Below, piece after piece: positions 24,729-34,653 of a stretch of 64,000 bases of DNA. The translations under genes and the position numbers were made by a program. The stretch comes from Flammeovirga sp. OC4 (lineage in GTDB: Bacteria; Bacteroidota; Bacteroidia; Cytophagales; Flammeovirgaceae). The notes below the pieces were generated by a model. That model was not told the origin of the DNA. It ran no database searches and saw nothing but the letters and a program-made list of their open reading frames with translations. Each line of letters starts with the position of its first letter. Within the stretch, counting starts at the first letter, position 1. The DNA lies in assembly GCF_000812565.1 (NCBI RefSeq), contig NZ_JTAM01000061.1:1-64000 (forward strand). Reading direction: 5' to 3'.

Positions 24729-26975
24729 CTACTGTAATTTGCCACTCCAAATTTCCAATACAATTTCTTCCACGGTATTTCCTAGAATCTCAATATACTT
24801 AGGAAGGAAAGAACCTTGATCCGTAGCAGTGGTCCAAGGGTTCATCATTGTCGAAATCATAAAAGGAATTGGTGTTTCTTCATCACCTTGTAGTCCTAAT
24901 CTCAATCTAAGTGAATCGATAAATTCTTTAGAATAATTGTCCAGTGAAAAATTAGAAGATGTAACTACTAATTTAGTCTCCTCCAAATCCTTTTGACCTG
25001 GACTAAAACTTAATCTTCTATAGATCTCATTATTCAACAACTGACACTTAGCGGAGTCTGTATTAACACTTCCGTCAGCATTTTTGAAATTAAACATATA
25101 AGTATTGATCGTTTGATCTTGCCCAAGTTCTCTGAACAACTTCATAGCCTCTTGGTCTTGAATCAATTCCTCATTACTTACATTGATTATTCTTTCTTGG
25201 ATGTATTCCATCTGTTGAATGCCTTCCTGAACACTGCCTCCTTTATTGATCACTGGTAAATCAATCAAAGGCACACTGATATAAGGCTTCGATCTATCCA
25301 AATTCATACAAACAAGATTGGCGTAAAACTTCTTGGAAGAGAAGAAACACTCACCCAATATTTTACCATAACCTGTTTCGTCTGTTCGAATTACTTTATG
25401 GCTAAGGTACGTCGCTGCTGCTGCTGCACCTGGTTTAGAACCTTCAATACCATAAACACCTACAGTAGGATCAAATCCACCATGGAATACTACTGGAGCA
25501 GTAAACGTCACCACGTTTCTCATTGATGAATTTCTGTAACATAACCCACCTGCTGGGTAAGGAATATACCCTGCCTTATGTGGATCAACGGTGATAGAAT
25601 CAGCGTGTTTAAAAGCTTTGTACTGTTCGATTACATAATCACTCATTGGTAAATCCGGCACCAATTGTTCATCGATATCTTCCGGCTGGTTTTTATCTCT
25701 CCACAATGTACCGTCTTTACGAATCATTGCAGCGAAATATCCTCCCCATGCGGCATCAACATGAACGCAGAATTCCATTCCTTTCTTTCTGAATTTTTCA
25801 CGCAAGGCTAAGATCTCTTGCAATGGATCTACTGCACTTTCTTCCGTACTACCAATTACGGCAATTACCGTTAGTACAGGTTGCTTCTTCTCTAAACACT
25901 CTTGCAATTGTTTTTCAAGATCCTTCACATCCATTCTACAACGAAGGTCTACTTTTACGGCTCTATTATTAGCAGAACCCAAACCCAATAAAGTAGCTGC
26001 TTTAGGCCATGAATAGTGTCTTGTATCAGGTGAAAAAGCAAGTGGTGTATGATAAATATCTCTAAGGTATTTCTGATAATATTCGAGTAAACCAAGACTT
26101 TGAACAGAATACTTATTGATAAGATCACCAGAGACTTTCGTATCTATGCCATAATCATCTTCCATATCTTGAGGTAATTGTAACACCTCGTCAATTGGAA
26201 GGTTCAAGAGCGTCCAATTATCCAAAGACAATAATTCTTCACTGTCTCCATTTAATAAGGTTACTCTAATCTTTTTTGCAGGAGCTAAAACCTCTTCATT
26301 TTGAATCGCCAATGCTACTGCCAAAGCATAGAACTTTACATTTCTGGCCATCCACAAGCCTTCGGTATTCGCTACACTTCCGTCACACGTGATGTGTCCC
26401 CAGCTAACAATTTTATTCGTATTTACATCACTTTTTGAGGTCTTATTGGTATTGATCGGCTGTGTATTATAACCTAGCATTTCACATAGATCATTTCCCA
26501 CTTCTAATTCAAGGAGAGTTGTTACGGGAGATGCTTCTGCTGCTACGTTATTTTGATTGTATAACATCGCCGAGAAGTAGCCCAACATACCAGGTAAAGA
26601 AGTATCCCAAAGCATGTGACCAATACTTCTCATACTCCAAAATGGTCCTGAAAGCTGTAATTGGCTCAACAGTTTTTGGTATTCTTTCTGAAGAAAATCA
26701 ACGGTATTTTTATATTCTTCAGAATCTTTTAACTGTTCTGTGATATATGCGGGGTCATCAGGATAGTAACTTAAACGTGCTTCCTGATGAGCGTCAATTC
26801 CTTTTTGTATTAATTCTGAGAATAGAGAAATGTTTTCACCTTTTGTTCCCAAAAACCAAGCTGCAGAAGAATTTGTGCCACTAGATTTTAGATGAAGCTT
26901 TAACTCTTCTGGCATTTTTTCAAACTTCTCTCCTAACTGTATTACTCTTTCTGATAGTTCTGTTGTTGACTTCAT
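24729..26975 (-). CDS. PLP-dependent group II decarboxylase
   Basis: The 748-residue protein is far longer than the ~480 residues of typical glutamate or aromatic amino-acid decarboxylases. The PLP core is clear: VDAAWGGYFAAM (about 405) and SITVDPHKAGYIPYPAGGLCYR with the Schiff-base Lys near residue 467. N- and C-terminal extensions are present. It is the last gene of a three-gene operon behind a giant kinase/phosphatase gene, with 22 bp from the middle gene. The substrate cannot be read from sequence; an aromatic or acidic amino acid is likely. The product amine may act as a signal, which is inference. A bidirectional terminator follows. Confidence 0.9.
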   Translation of the reverse strand: MKSTTELSERVIQLGEKFEKMPEELKLHLKSSGTNSSAAWFLGTKGENISLFSELIQKGIDAHQEARLSYYPDDPAYITEQLKDSEEYKNTVDFLQKEYQKLLSQLQLSGPFWSMRSIGHMLWDTSLPGMLGYFSAMLYNQNNVAAEASPVTTLLELEVGNDLCEMLGYNTQPINTNKTSKSDVNTNKIVSWGHITCDGSVANTEGLWMARNVKFYALAVALAIQNEEVLAPAKKIRVTLLNGDSEELLSLDNWTLLNLPIDEVLQLPQDMEDDYGIDTKVSGDLINKYSVQSLGLLEYYQKYLRDIYHTPLAFSPDTRHYSWPKAATLLGLGSANNRAVKVDLRCRMDVKDLEKQLQECLEKKQPVLTVIAVIGSTEESAVDPLQEILALREKFRKKGMEFCVHVDAAWGGYFAAMIRKDGTLWRDKNQPEDIDEQLVPDLPMSDYVIEQYKAFKHADSITVDPHKAGYIPYPAGGLCYRNSSMRNVVTFTAPVVFHGGFDPTVGVYGIEGSKPGAAAAATYLSHKVIRTDETGYGKILGECFFSSKKFYANLVCMNLDRSKPYISVPLIDLPVINKGGSVQEGIQQMEYIQERIINVSNEELIQDQEAMKLFRELGQDQTINTYMFNFKNADGSVNTDSAKCQLLNNEIYRRLSFSPGQKDLEETKLVVTSSNFSLDNYSKEFIDSLRLRLGLQGDEETPIPFMISTMMNPWTTATDQGSFLPKYIEILGNTVEEIVLEIWSGKLQ

Positions 26976-26997
26976 AGTATAAGTTTTAAGAGAGTGA

Positions 26998-27795
26998 TTA
27001 ATCGTTATCTGGAGGCATATTGATCAAGGTTGTATCAAAATGAATTGTTCTTTTCACCTTGATAGTATGCAACCCTTCTTTACCTCTTATAATGACATTA
27101 TGGTCACCGTCTGAAATTGGCGATTTTTCCGGTAAAGACTGACCAGGATATGAGTATAAAGCTGGGAAAGAGATTAATACACCTTGTTCCAGTTCTTCTT
27201 GTGTTAAACACTCAGGAACTTCTGCCAATTCTACTTCATGTTGGAAATCAGGGCCAATAGTTACAAAATGGCAAAGGTAAGCTTCTTTTCCTTTACCAAA
27301 TAAATAATACGTTAGGTTAGGTGTGTAAGTACCTGTATCTGACATATCGAAATGTCTGAAAGCAATCACTTTTTTGATCGTTAAAGTGCTCTTTGCTAAT
27401 AAAACGGCATGTTCTTCTGGTATAATCGGAACACCTCTGTACATTTCAAATGGGAAGGAATGAATCACATAAGGGTAATTATCAAAGGCTGGATTACCTC
27501 CCTTACCGATGTCCGGTAAGATCATTGGGAAAATCTCTTGGATGTTGGCCAATGTATGTGTTCTATTAGGGTATTCCTTTAGATCATTTACATACAACTG
27601 TCTATCGTTTTCAGGCATTTCTATTTCCAATATGACTTGATATTGGTGGTTTGGCATCGCAAACATCATGAAATGACTTAAAAACAATGTATCCTCTCCA
27701 AGGATAACAAAGCCGTGTTGGTCAGGGGTATCTACAGGATACCCTTTTACTAAATCACTTGATTGAGTAGCATTAGTTAGCTCTAAGTGTTCCAT
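26998..27795 (-). CDS. Unrecognised protein between signalling kinase and decarboxylase
   Basis: The 265 residues have no signal peptide or membrane segment. They are rich in beta-type stretches, such as HGFVILGEDTLFLSHFMMFAMPNHQYQVILEIEM and YLCHFVTIGPDFQHEVELAEVP, with two similar repeats of a H-F motif (SHFMMF, CHFVTI) that suggest an internal duplication. I do not recognise a family. It lies 13 bp after the kinase and 22 bp before the decarboxylase, so it is cotranscribed. A regulatory or substrate-binding role for the decarboxylase is the simplest guess. A cupin-like fold is possible. Confidence 0.7.
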   Translation of the reverse strand: MEHLELTNATQSSDLVKGYPVDTPDQHGFVILGEDTLFLSHFMMFAMPNHQYQVILEIEMPENDRQLYVNDLKEYPNRTHTLANIQEIFPMILPDIGKGGNPAFDNYPYVIHSFPFEMYRGVPIIPEEHAVLLAKSTLTIKKVIAFRHFDMSDTGTYTPNLTYYLFGKGKEAYLCHFVTIGPDFQHEVELAEVPECLTQEELEQGVLISFPALYSYPGQSLPEKSPISDGDHNVIIRGKEGLHTIKVKRTIHFDTTLINMPPDND

Positions 27796-27808
27796 TAAGG
27801 TGTAATTT

Positions 27809-30800
27809 TTAATTGAGTTTAATACCTATTACTAGGATATCGTCGATTTGACTTTCATTAGCTTTTTGCATCCAGTCACTGAGTGTATGCTCTAGTTTGG
27901 ATACCTGTACTTCTGATTTTTCTTTATGAATATCTAAGAATAGTTGCTTTAACCTTTTAGGGTAAAACTTCCTATTTGCATCACCACCAAATTGATCTTG
28001 ATAGCCATCTGAGTAAATATATATAGCATCTATTTCTGAGAAATTAAACGTATGCAATTCAAATCCCACATGGTTAGAATGTAATTGTCCAATGGCTGAC
28101 TTACTTCCTTTTACCGTTTTCAGTTCTCCATCTTTAATGAATACAAAAGGATTTTTAGCTCCAGAATAATATACTTTTTCTTCATCATGATCAAACATAC
28201 ACATGGCCACATCCATACCATCTTTTACTTGAGTAGTCTTAGTTTTCAATGCCTTCTGGAACTCTTTATGCATTCTATCCAATACATCATCTGGCATATA
28301 TGTATTTTGATCTCTTACAATTTTCTTCAGAATAGAATCACCAATCATACTCATCAATGCCCCTGGTACACCATGACCTGTACAATCTGCCGCAATGATT
28401 AAACTCCTATTGTCTTCCAGACTATGGCTAAACCAATAAAAGTCTCCACTTACAATGTCTTTGGGTTTGAAAAATACAGTTGTATCAGGCAAGAATCTAT
28501 TAATGTCCATCAACCTTGGAAGAATGGCTTGCTGAATCCTTTTAGAATAGTTGATACTTGCTGTAATATTCTGATTTTTACGCTCCAACTCCACGGTTCT
28601 TAACCTTACTTTTTCTTCAAGGTTTTCGTAAAGGTTAGAGTTTTCGATAGAAATTGATATTTGAGTGGATAACATCTTCAACAACTCTAAGTGTCTATCA
28701 CTGAATGCTCCTTTGGTGAGATTATTTTCTAAGTAAAGAATTGCATTACAATGATTGGTGTGTACTAACGGTATGCACAACACCGACAACACGTTGTTTT
28801 CCTTTAAATAAATATCTTTATTAAAACGATCATCAGAAGACAAATCTTTCGCCAGCAAGATCTCCATTTTTCTTCCTACATAGTTGACCAATGACATTGG
28901 TACTCCTGTTTCATTTGTTTCCTGCTCACTAGAAATATATGATTTTGAAACTTCCCATTTATCATTTTGAGGTAAGAGTACAACAGCTTTTCTCGCTCCT
29001 GCATTTTCGGCTATTGTATGAAGCATTTTTTCCAACAAATCATCTAATTTCACTTCTTTCGAGAAGGTTTCAACTGACTTAATAATGGTTTTTACATCAA
29101 TAGATGCGGTTGTACTTGATGAAGAACTACTTTCTCCTTCAAGAGAGAGATGTTTCGATTTATATTGAGGATAATCTTGTTCGATTAATGCCAACTTTGT
29201 TTTTGCACCCCACTTATTGTAGAAATTATAAGCCTTTTCGATGTGGATCATGTGATAGTCATCAAAATCCAGTTCTTTCCAAAGGTCTGATAACAATTCG
29301 TGAGCAATAGCGGCATGATTAGAGAAACCGTTCTTCTCCGCATCTTTAATTGCGGCCTTGAAGATCTTTACGGCTTTCATTTTTTTGCCTTCTGCGTAAA
29401 CCTTCATTGCCTCTACAATCAAAAACATATGTGTAAAATTGTCAGGACAGTTGTCCATCCATTTTTTCATTTGTAATTGATTTTGTGCTACTAAATCAAA
29501 GCTTTCCTGAGTTGGTTCATCAATAAGGTGAACCAAACTTTGAATGAAGTTGAACGTTGCAGTGATGATCATACCTGCGATAGCTGGCACTACTTCTGCA
29601 ACTTTATCAAGGCATGCTTTCGCTAGAGAATAGTTTTTATAAATAAATGAATTTTGTGCTTTGAGGATTAAGAAAAAGGCTACGCCGTTCAAACTATTTC
29701 TTTCCAAACACTCTTTCAAATGCTGCTCTTCCTTGAAATGATCTGTATCAAATTCAAATATATCATTAGGGCAATTGGCTAGATTCTCTGCTACTGCCTT
29801 CATTGAACGTATTCCATCATTTACCCAAATATGCTTCGTCTTGTTTGTAAATGAAATGTACTCCTCCGCATTTTTGATTACGTCATCCAATGATTGTCCC
29901 ATAAAAATAGGCTTCATCACTTGGAACATCGAAATATAACCTGGGTATTGTAACTCACCCGACTCCAATCCAAGTTGAAAGCCTTGAGCATTAATTTCTG
30001 TAGATGTTTTAACGTGTTTTGTAAATGGATTGATGTAATTCGCAAATAACATGGAGTCCTTACATCTTAGGTATTTGTTGTCAAACTTATGGGTCAATGC
30101 CAAGGCCAATTCTCCAAACTGGAACGCCGCCTGATATTCTCCCATCATAGCAGCAATCACACCTCCATAATTTGAATATCCATGAGAAGACTCTGCTGAA
30201 TGCCCATATTCTAATGCCAAGTTGATAATTTTGGCACTGATCACGGCATACAATTCCATTTGACCTGATAGGTAAGCTGTAGGGATAAGGTTCACCAACA
30301 ATTGAGTTGAGATGATTTTACTCTGTTGCGTCATTACAGGCTCATCAATCAATGACGGTATAGGCTTGCTTCCAATTTTACCCATCATCTTTTGCACCTC
30401 TCCTCCCAACACTTCTTGAAGGTTTTCAGTTTCTAATGTAAGGCCAAGAATACTCAAGGCTTTTACACCCGTTTCTATTCCTCTCAGATAATCGGTTTCA
30501 AACGTCAGCTGAATAATGAGCATATTCAGTATTTCTGCTCTTTCTAAATCTGTATGTACATGGCTTTGGATATTCTCAATATATGCTTGAGATTCTTCAA
30601 AGTTTCTATTCAAATATTGAACATCCGCTAGTTCTTTGAACAGTTCAAGTGCAATTGTATAATTTTCAGTCCAGACTTCATCTCCCCCTAACAACGCCTT
30701 CGCTCTTTCTAAATACTCTAATGAAGATATATAAGCGGAAGATTGTTTCGCTATTTTCCCCGCTTCAAAATTCAATAAGGCAATTCTTTCTCTCTCATAG

Positions 30801-32962
30801 GTTGTATCGATGATCGAAAGTGCTTCATTGTATTGATTGACCAAATCAAATAAACTCTTAGGATTTTCATTGAATTGGAGGTCTAACAATCGGGCACATT
30901 TTAGGTGGTTTCGTACCCTTTCTTTTTCGTTGACGGTTGTATATACTGCCTGCTGAATTTTATCATGAATAAAGATGATGTCTTTTTCAGATTCATATAT
31001 AATTCCAGATATTAGAGCAGGTTCTAATGTTTTCAATAAACTCTTTTCGTCTTCCTGGAAAACAACTTCCATAAAGCTTTTAGAGATGCTATTACCTAAG
31101 CAAGAAATTGGTTTAAGAACAGCCTGAACATCAATTGGTAAACTTTTAATTTTCTCAACCATCAAGTCTACCACATTGGATGTGATATTTTCAATTCTGA
31201 TTTTTTCAACATCCCATTTCCAAACTAATATATCACCTGCAAATTCAGTGTATAATAGTTTTTTCTCATAGATAACCTCAATAAACCTATTGACAAAAAA
31301 CGCATTACCATCGGTTTTCTGAATGATTAATTCACTTATCGCGTCTATATTATGCTGATCATAAGTATAATCAGCCACTTCAACCATATCACTGATCAGT
31401 GCTTTTATATCCTTTTCCTGAAGATTATCAAGGTGTAAGTTTTCAAACTCAACACCATTTTGAATGATTTCTTTTTGTGTCAGATAATAAGGATGTGAAG
31501 TATCTACCTCATTGGTTCTGTAAGCCCCAATAATCAATAAGTATTGAGAAAGATTACTTTCTGAAATTGTTTTAAGTAATCGAAGTGAAGCATTATCAGC
31601 CCATTGTAAGTCATCTATAAAAATGATCAAAGGATTGTCCTCATTACAAATCAAACTCACAAACACCTCGAATAAATAACTTAAACGGTTTTGAGCTTCT
31701 ATACCACTCAATTGTGCCACTTCAGCTTGTTGGCCAATAATCAATTCAAGTGAAGGAATGATATCCGTAAGTACTTTCGCATTGTCTCCTAAACCGATTT
31801 TCAGTTTTTCACTCCATTCCTCTAATTGCTCTTGATTATGCGTCAGTATGTTATCAAGATAACGTTGGAAAGCCTGAATCCAAGCAAAATATGGAACAGT
31901 CTTTTGGTATTGATCAAACTTACCCTTAATAAAATTGACATTCGAACTTGTGATATACTTGTGGACCTCATTTACTAAAAAGGACTTACCTGTACCCGAT
32001 AATCCATCAATCATGAGTAGGTTTTTACGTCCATCGACCATTTTTAATGCCGACTCCAATACAGTATTAAATTCTTTGTCTCTACCGTAAAGTTTCTGAG
32101 GTATTTTTAATTGATGATTGTAATCTCTCTTGCCTATTTCGAAAGTTTCAAGAGCTTCTTGATTCAAGTTTTCTAAAATAAATTCTAAGTCATGAATCAA
32201 TCCATTGACCGAATTATATCGATCTTCTGCATCTTTCATGATCATTTTAGAGATCACTTGTTCGATAGCCTTTGGGTAATCACTTCTAAACTTAGAAATT
32301 AAAAATGGTTCTCTAGCAATATGAGAATGAATAAGCTCTAATGAATCAGTGACATCGAAAGGTAGATGATTAGTAATTAATTCAAAAAATGTAATACCAA
32401 GAGAGTAAATATCTGCTCTATAATCAATCACCCTGTTCATTCGTCCTGTTTGTTCTGGAGCAATATAGTTTAGCGTTCCTTCAAGAGTATCAACGTTATT
32501 ACTAAATTCAACCCTTGTTTCCATTTTAGAGGAAATACCGAAATCAATAATAGATACTTTCTTGGTCTCTATATCAAAAAGAATATTATTTGGGTTGATA
32601 TCCTTGTGTACAATCTTGTGACTATGGATATCCTTCAAGATTTTAGAAGCTTTGATTGCTATTTCTAGAAAACGCTTAGGTTTTGAAATTGGGAAAAACT
32701 TCTTCAGGGTTTTTCCTGGTGCGTATCTAGACCAAAGAGCTACTTTATCTTTATATTTTTGAATTTTGAGAGGCTCTCTTATTCCATTGATTGAAAGATC
32801 TTTTGTCAGGTTTAATTCATTATAAAGTTGAGATAATTCACTCTCTGATGGTGTCTCATTTTGTATAATTTTCAAAGAATAAACTTCCTTCGTATCAGCA
32901 TCTTCTTTTCTGATGATATTGTAACGTTCGTTAGTGTAAATAAGATCTTCTGAAGTGAGCAT
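27809..32962 (-). CDS. Ser/Thr kinase + AAA ATPase + GAF + SpoIIE phosphatase fusion
   Basis: The 1717-residue protein has, in order: a protein kinase domain (1-~265: Lys in SLKII at ~31, VHKDINPNN at ~118-126, DFG in IIDFGIS; no clear glycine loop), an AAA/ORC-type ATPase (Walker A GLSGTGKS at ~322, Walker B FIDDLQWAD at ~449), a long TPR-like helical solenoid (~600-1240), a GAF domain (~1290-1430), a coiled coil (~1440-1480), and a SpoIIE/PP2C phosphatase (~1490-1717: SGDFYW, AADCTGHGVPGALMSMIG). It resembles known kinase/ATPase/GAF/histidine-kinase fusions but ends in a phosphatase instead of a histidine kinase. It heads a three-gene operon. Confidence 0.9.
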   Translation of the reverse strand: MLTSEDLIYTNERYNIIRKEDADTKEVYSLKIIQNETPSESELSQLYNELNLTKDLSINGIREPLKIQKYKDKVALWSRYAPGKTLKKFFPISKPKRFLEIAIKASKILKDIHSHKIVHKDINPNNILFDIETKKVSIIDFGISSKMETRVEFSNNVDTLEGTLNYIAPEQTGRMNRVIDYRADIYSLGITFFELITNHLPFDVTDSLELIHSHIAREPFLISKFRSDYPKAIEQVISKMIMKDAEDRYNSVNGLIHDLEFILENLNQEALETFEIGKRDYNHQLKIPQKLYGRDKEFNTVLESALKMVDGRKNLLMIDGLSGTGKSFLVNEVHKYITSSNVNFIKGKFDQYQKTVPYFAWIQAFQRYLDNILTHNQEQLEEWSEKLKIGLGDNAKVLTDIIPSLELIIGQQAEVAQLSGIEAQNRLSYLFEVFVSLICNEDNPLIIFIDDLQWADNASLRLLKTISESNLSQYLLIIGAYRTNEVDTSHPYYLTQKEIIQNGVEFENLHLDNLQEKDIKALISDMVEVADYTYDQHNIDAISELIIQKTDGNAFFVNRFIEVIYEKKLLYTEFAGDILVWKWDVEKIRIENITSNVVDLMVEKIKSLPIDVQAVLKPISCLGNSISKSFMEVVFQEDEKSLLKTLEPALISGIIYESEKDIIFIHDKIQQAVYTTVNEKERVRNHLKCARLLDLQFNENPKSLFDLVNQYNEALSIIDTTYERERIALLNFEAGKIAKQSSAYISSLEYLERAKALLGGDEVWTENYTIALELFKELADVQYLNRNFEESQAYIENIQSHVHTDLERAEILNMLIIQLTFETDYLRGIETGVKALSILGLTLETENLQEVLGGEVQKMMGKIGSKPIPSLIDEPVMTQQSKIISTQLLVNLIPTAYLSGQMELYAVISAKIINLALEYGHSAESSHGYSNYGGVIAAMMGEYQAAFQFGELALALTHKFDNKYLRCKDSMLFANYINPFTKHVKTSTEINAQGFQLGLESGELQYPGYISMFQVMKPIFMGQSLDDVIKNAEEYISFTNKTKHIWVNDGIRSMKAVAENLANCPNDIFEFDTDHFKEEQHLKECLERNSLNGVAFFLILKAQNSFIYKNYSLAKACLDKVAEVVPAIAGMIITATFNFIQSLVHLIDEPTQESFDLVAQNQLQMKKWMDNCPDNFTHMFLIVEAMKVYAEGKKMKAVKIFKAAIKDAEKNGFSNHAAIAHELLSDLWKELDFDDYHMIHIEKAYNFYNKWGAKTKLALIEQDYPQYKSKHLSLEGESSSSSSTTASIDVKTIIKSVETFSKEVKLDDLLEKMLHTIAENAGARKAVVLLPQNDKWEVSKSYISSEQETNETGVPMSLVNYVGRKMEILLAKDLSSDDRFNKDIYLKENNVLSVLCIPLVHTNHCNAILYLENNLTKGAFSDRHLELLKMLSTQISISIENSNLYENLEEKVRLRTVELERKNQNITASINYSKRIQQAILPRLMDINRFLPDTTVFFKPKDIVSGDFYWFSHSLEDNRSLIIAADCTGHGVPGALMSMIGDSILKKIVRDQNTYMPDDVLDRMHKEFQKALKTKTTQVKDGMDVAMCMFDHDEEKVYYSGAKNPFVFIKDGELKTVKGSKSAIGQLHSNHVGFELHTFNFSEIDAIYIYSDGYQDQFGGDANRKFYPKRLKQLFLDIHKEKSEVQVSKLEHTLSDWMQKANESQIDDILVIGIKLN

Positions 32963-33173
32963 AATAAAAATATTGTCAAAAAAATTAAGAGAGTGAAAGT
33001 AAGTGAGATATCAGTCACAATGAACGTTTAATTTACATTTGTTTACACAATAAAAACAAGAAAAAGTATAATTATTACATAATAAAACAGCAGAAAAAGC
33101 ATAAAAATAACAGTGTATAAACAAATGAATACAAAATACATTACACTGCAACGGTAAAAGAATGTTTTTATAC

Positions 33174-33204
33174 AAAAAAACTCCGCATCAATTGATACGG
33201 AGTT
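33174..33204 (-). terminator. Terminator after the efflux operon
   Basis: ACTCCGCATCA pairs with TGATACGGAGT around 33180-33203 (one G-U on RNA), with a U-run downstream on the minus strand. It lies just past the stop of the outer-membrane efflux gene. Confidence 0.8.
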
Positions 33205-33240
33205 CAATACACAAAAGTGCACTACAAATTATTCATCCTA

Positions 33241-34638
33241 TTAATTTTTCGCTATGTAATCACCACCTAGAGCAAGATAAAGATTGATCCTTTGAGAAAT
33301 CTTTTCGTACTTCAAGTTCAACTGATTTGTCGCTTCGTTCAATAGTTGTATCTGCTTCTGTAATAGGGTAAACATATTTTCATTACCAATTTTATACTGC
33401 ATTTCTGACAATTGGTAAGTACGTTCTAGGTTTTCCAATGCAATTGTAGATTGCGTAAACCTTCCTTCCACTGCATTAATACCATTCAAACTTGTCTCAA
33501 CTTCGCTTAACGCTGTTAAGTACGATTTTGCATAATATAAAACAGCTTGTTTTTGTGCTTCATTTTGAATTTCAATATTCGATTTGATCGCACCCCATGT
33601 GAAGATTGGCGTCACTAAGTTACCTCCAATAGTCACCAATGGGTTTGATAAACCAAATAATGCCTGAGTTGTGGAGTTCACCGCCCCAAAAGAGGAGTTT
33701 AAACTCACTTTTGGCCAACGTGCTGCCTTCGCTACTTCTGTATTATAGAAAGCACTTTGGACTGCATATTGACTAATCATGATGTCGGGGCGGTTTTCCA
33801 ACATACTCATTGGTAAATTTTCAGGTACTTCCGTTGTCAATACAGGAAGTGTTGAAGCAACTTCAATTTCTCCCTTTGGGTATCTACCGATTAACAGCTC
33901 AATCGATCTTTTCGTATCTTTTTCGATTTGCTCCAGTTTTACTAAAGTCTCTTTAAACTTGGCTTCCTGAGCATTCATCTGCAATACGTCCGACTCTTTT
34001 GCTACACCAATTTTCAATCTAGCTTCATTCAATACAGCCATTTCATTGGTCGCTTCAATAGCCTGATTGAGCAATTCTTTTTGTTGATTAATGAAGACAG
34101 AAGTATACCATGCTTTTGCGATTGTGGCTGCTAAAACTTGCTCTAGCTTCTGCTTCCCATATTCAGCAGAATAGATCATTGTTTCAGTTCCTTTCTTAGC
34201 ATAGCGAAGTTTCCCCCAAAGGTCCACTTCCCATGACATATTGACCATTCCGTAGCCAATAGTCTGATTACCCCCATTAAAATTGTAACCGTTTTGTGCA
34301 CCAGCACCAAACATAGGCAACAGTCTTGAATTGGCAATTTTCAATGCTGAATTAGCTTGCTCAATTCTTGATGCTGCAATATTAATATCCGCATTAAAAC
34401 GGTACCCTTCTGCTATAATTGAATCTAGTTCGGCTGTCTCCCATTCTTTTGCCCAACTCAAATCAATATCCGCAGAGTCTATTTCTTCAAATACCCAATC
34501 ATTTGGAATCTGCATATTTTCCAATGCTTGGTTATCTTCCTTGATCTCATCAGAAGTGGGAGCGTCTTTGAGATTAAGACATCCACTAAGTACCATTGAG
34601 GCACCTAGTGAGATGATTATTTTTTGATATAAATGCAT
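33241..34638 (-). CDS. NodT-like outer-membrane efflux lipoprotein
   Basis: The 465-residue protein begins with a lipoprotein signal (SMVLSGC, lipidated Cys at residue 20). Two TolC-like repeats follow: one near 75-250 with AASRIEQANSALKIANSRLLPMFGAGAQNGY, one near 275-450 with RPDIMISQYAVQSAFYNTEVAKAARWPKVSL. This is the outer-membrane tunnel of a tripartite exporter. It lies 15 bp downstream of the HlyD-type adaptor and is coded in the same operon as a DUF3302 protein. No separate inner-membrane pump is visible, so the pump may be encoded elsewhere or the DUF3302 protein may serve. Confidence 0.9.
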   Translation of the reverse strand: MHLYQKIIISLGASMVLSGCLNLKDAPTSDEIKEDNQALENMQIPNDWVFEEIDSADIDLSWAKEWETAELDSIIAEGYRFNADINIAASRIEQANSALKIANSRLLPMFGAGAQNGYNFNGGNQTIGYGMVNMSWEVDLWGKLRYAKKGTETMIYSAEYGKQKLEQVLAATIAKAWYTSVFINQQKELLNQAIEATNEMAVLNEARLKIGVAKESDVLQMNAQEAKFKETLVKLEQIEKDTKRSIELLIGRYPKGEIEVASTLPVLTTEVPENLPMSMLENRPDIMISQYAVQSAFYNTEVAKAARWPKVSLNSSFGAVNSTTQALFGLSNPLVTIGGNLVTPIFTWGAIKSNIEIQNEAQKQAVLYYAKSYLTALSEVETSLNGINAVEGRFTQSTIALENLERTYQLSEMQYKIGNENMFTLLQKQIQLLNEATNQLNLKYEKISQRINLYLALGGDYIAKN

Positions 34639-34653
34639 AATGAAAGTCTGGTT

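Noticed and set aside
27809-32962. Trifunctional kinase/histidine kinase
   Set aside because: The C-terminal domain has SpoIIE/PP2C motifs (SGDFYW, CTGHGVPGALMS) rather than an HATPase domain with N and G boxes.
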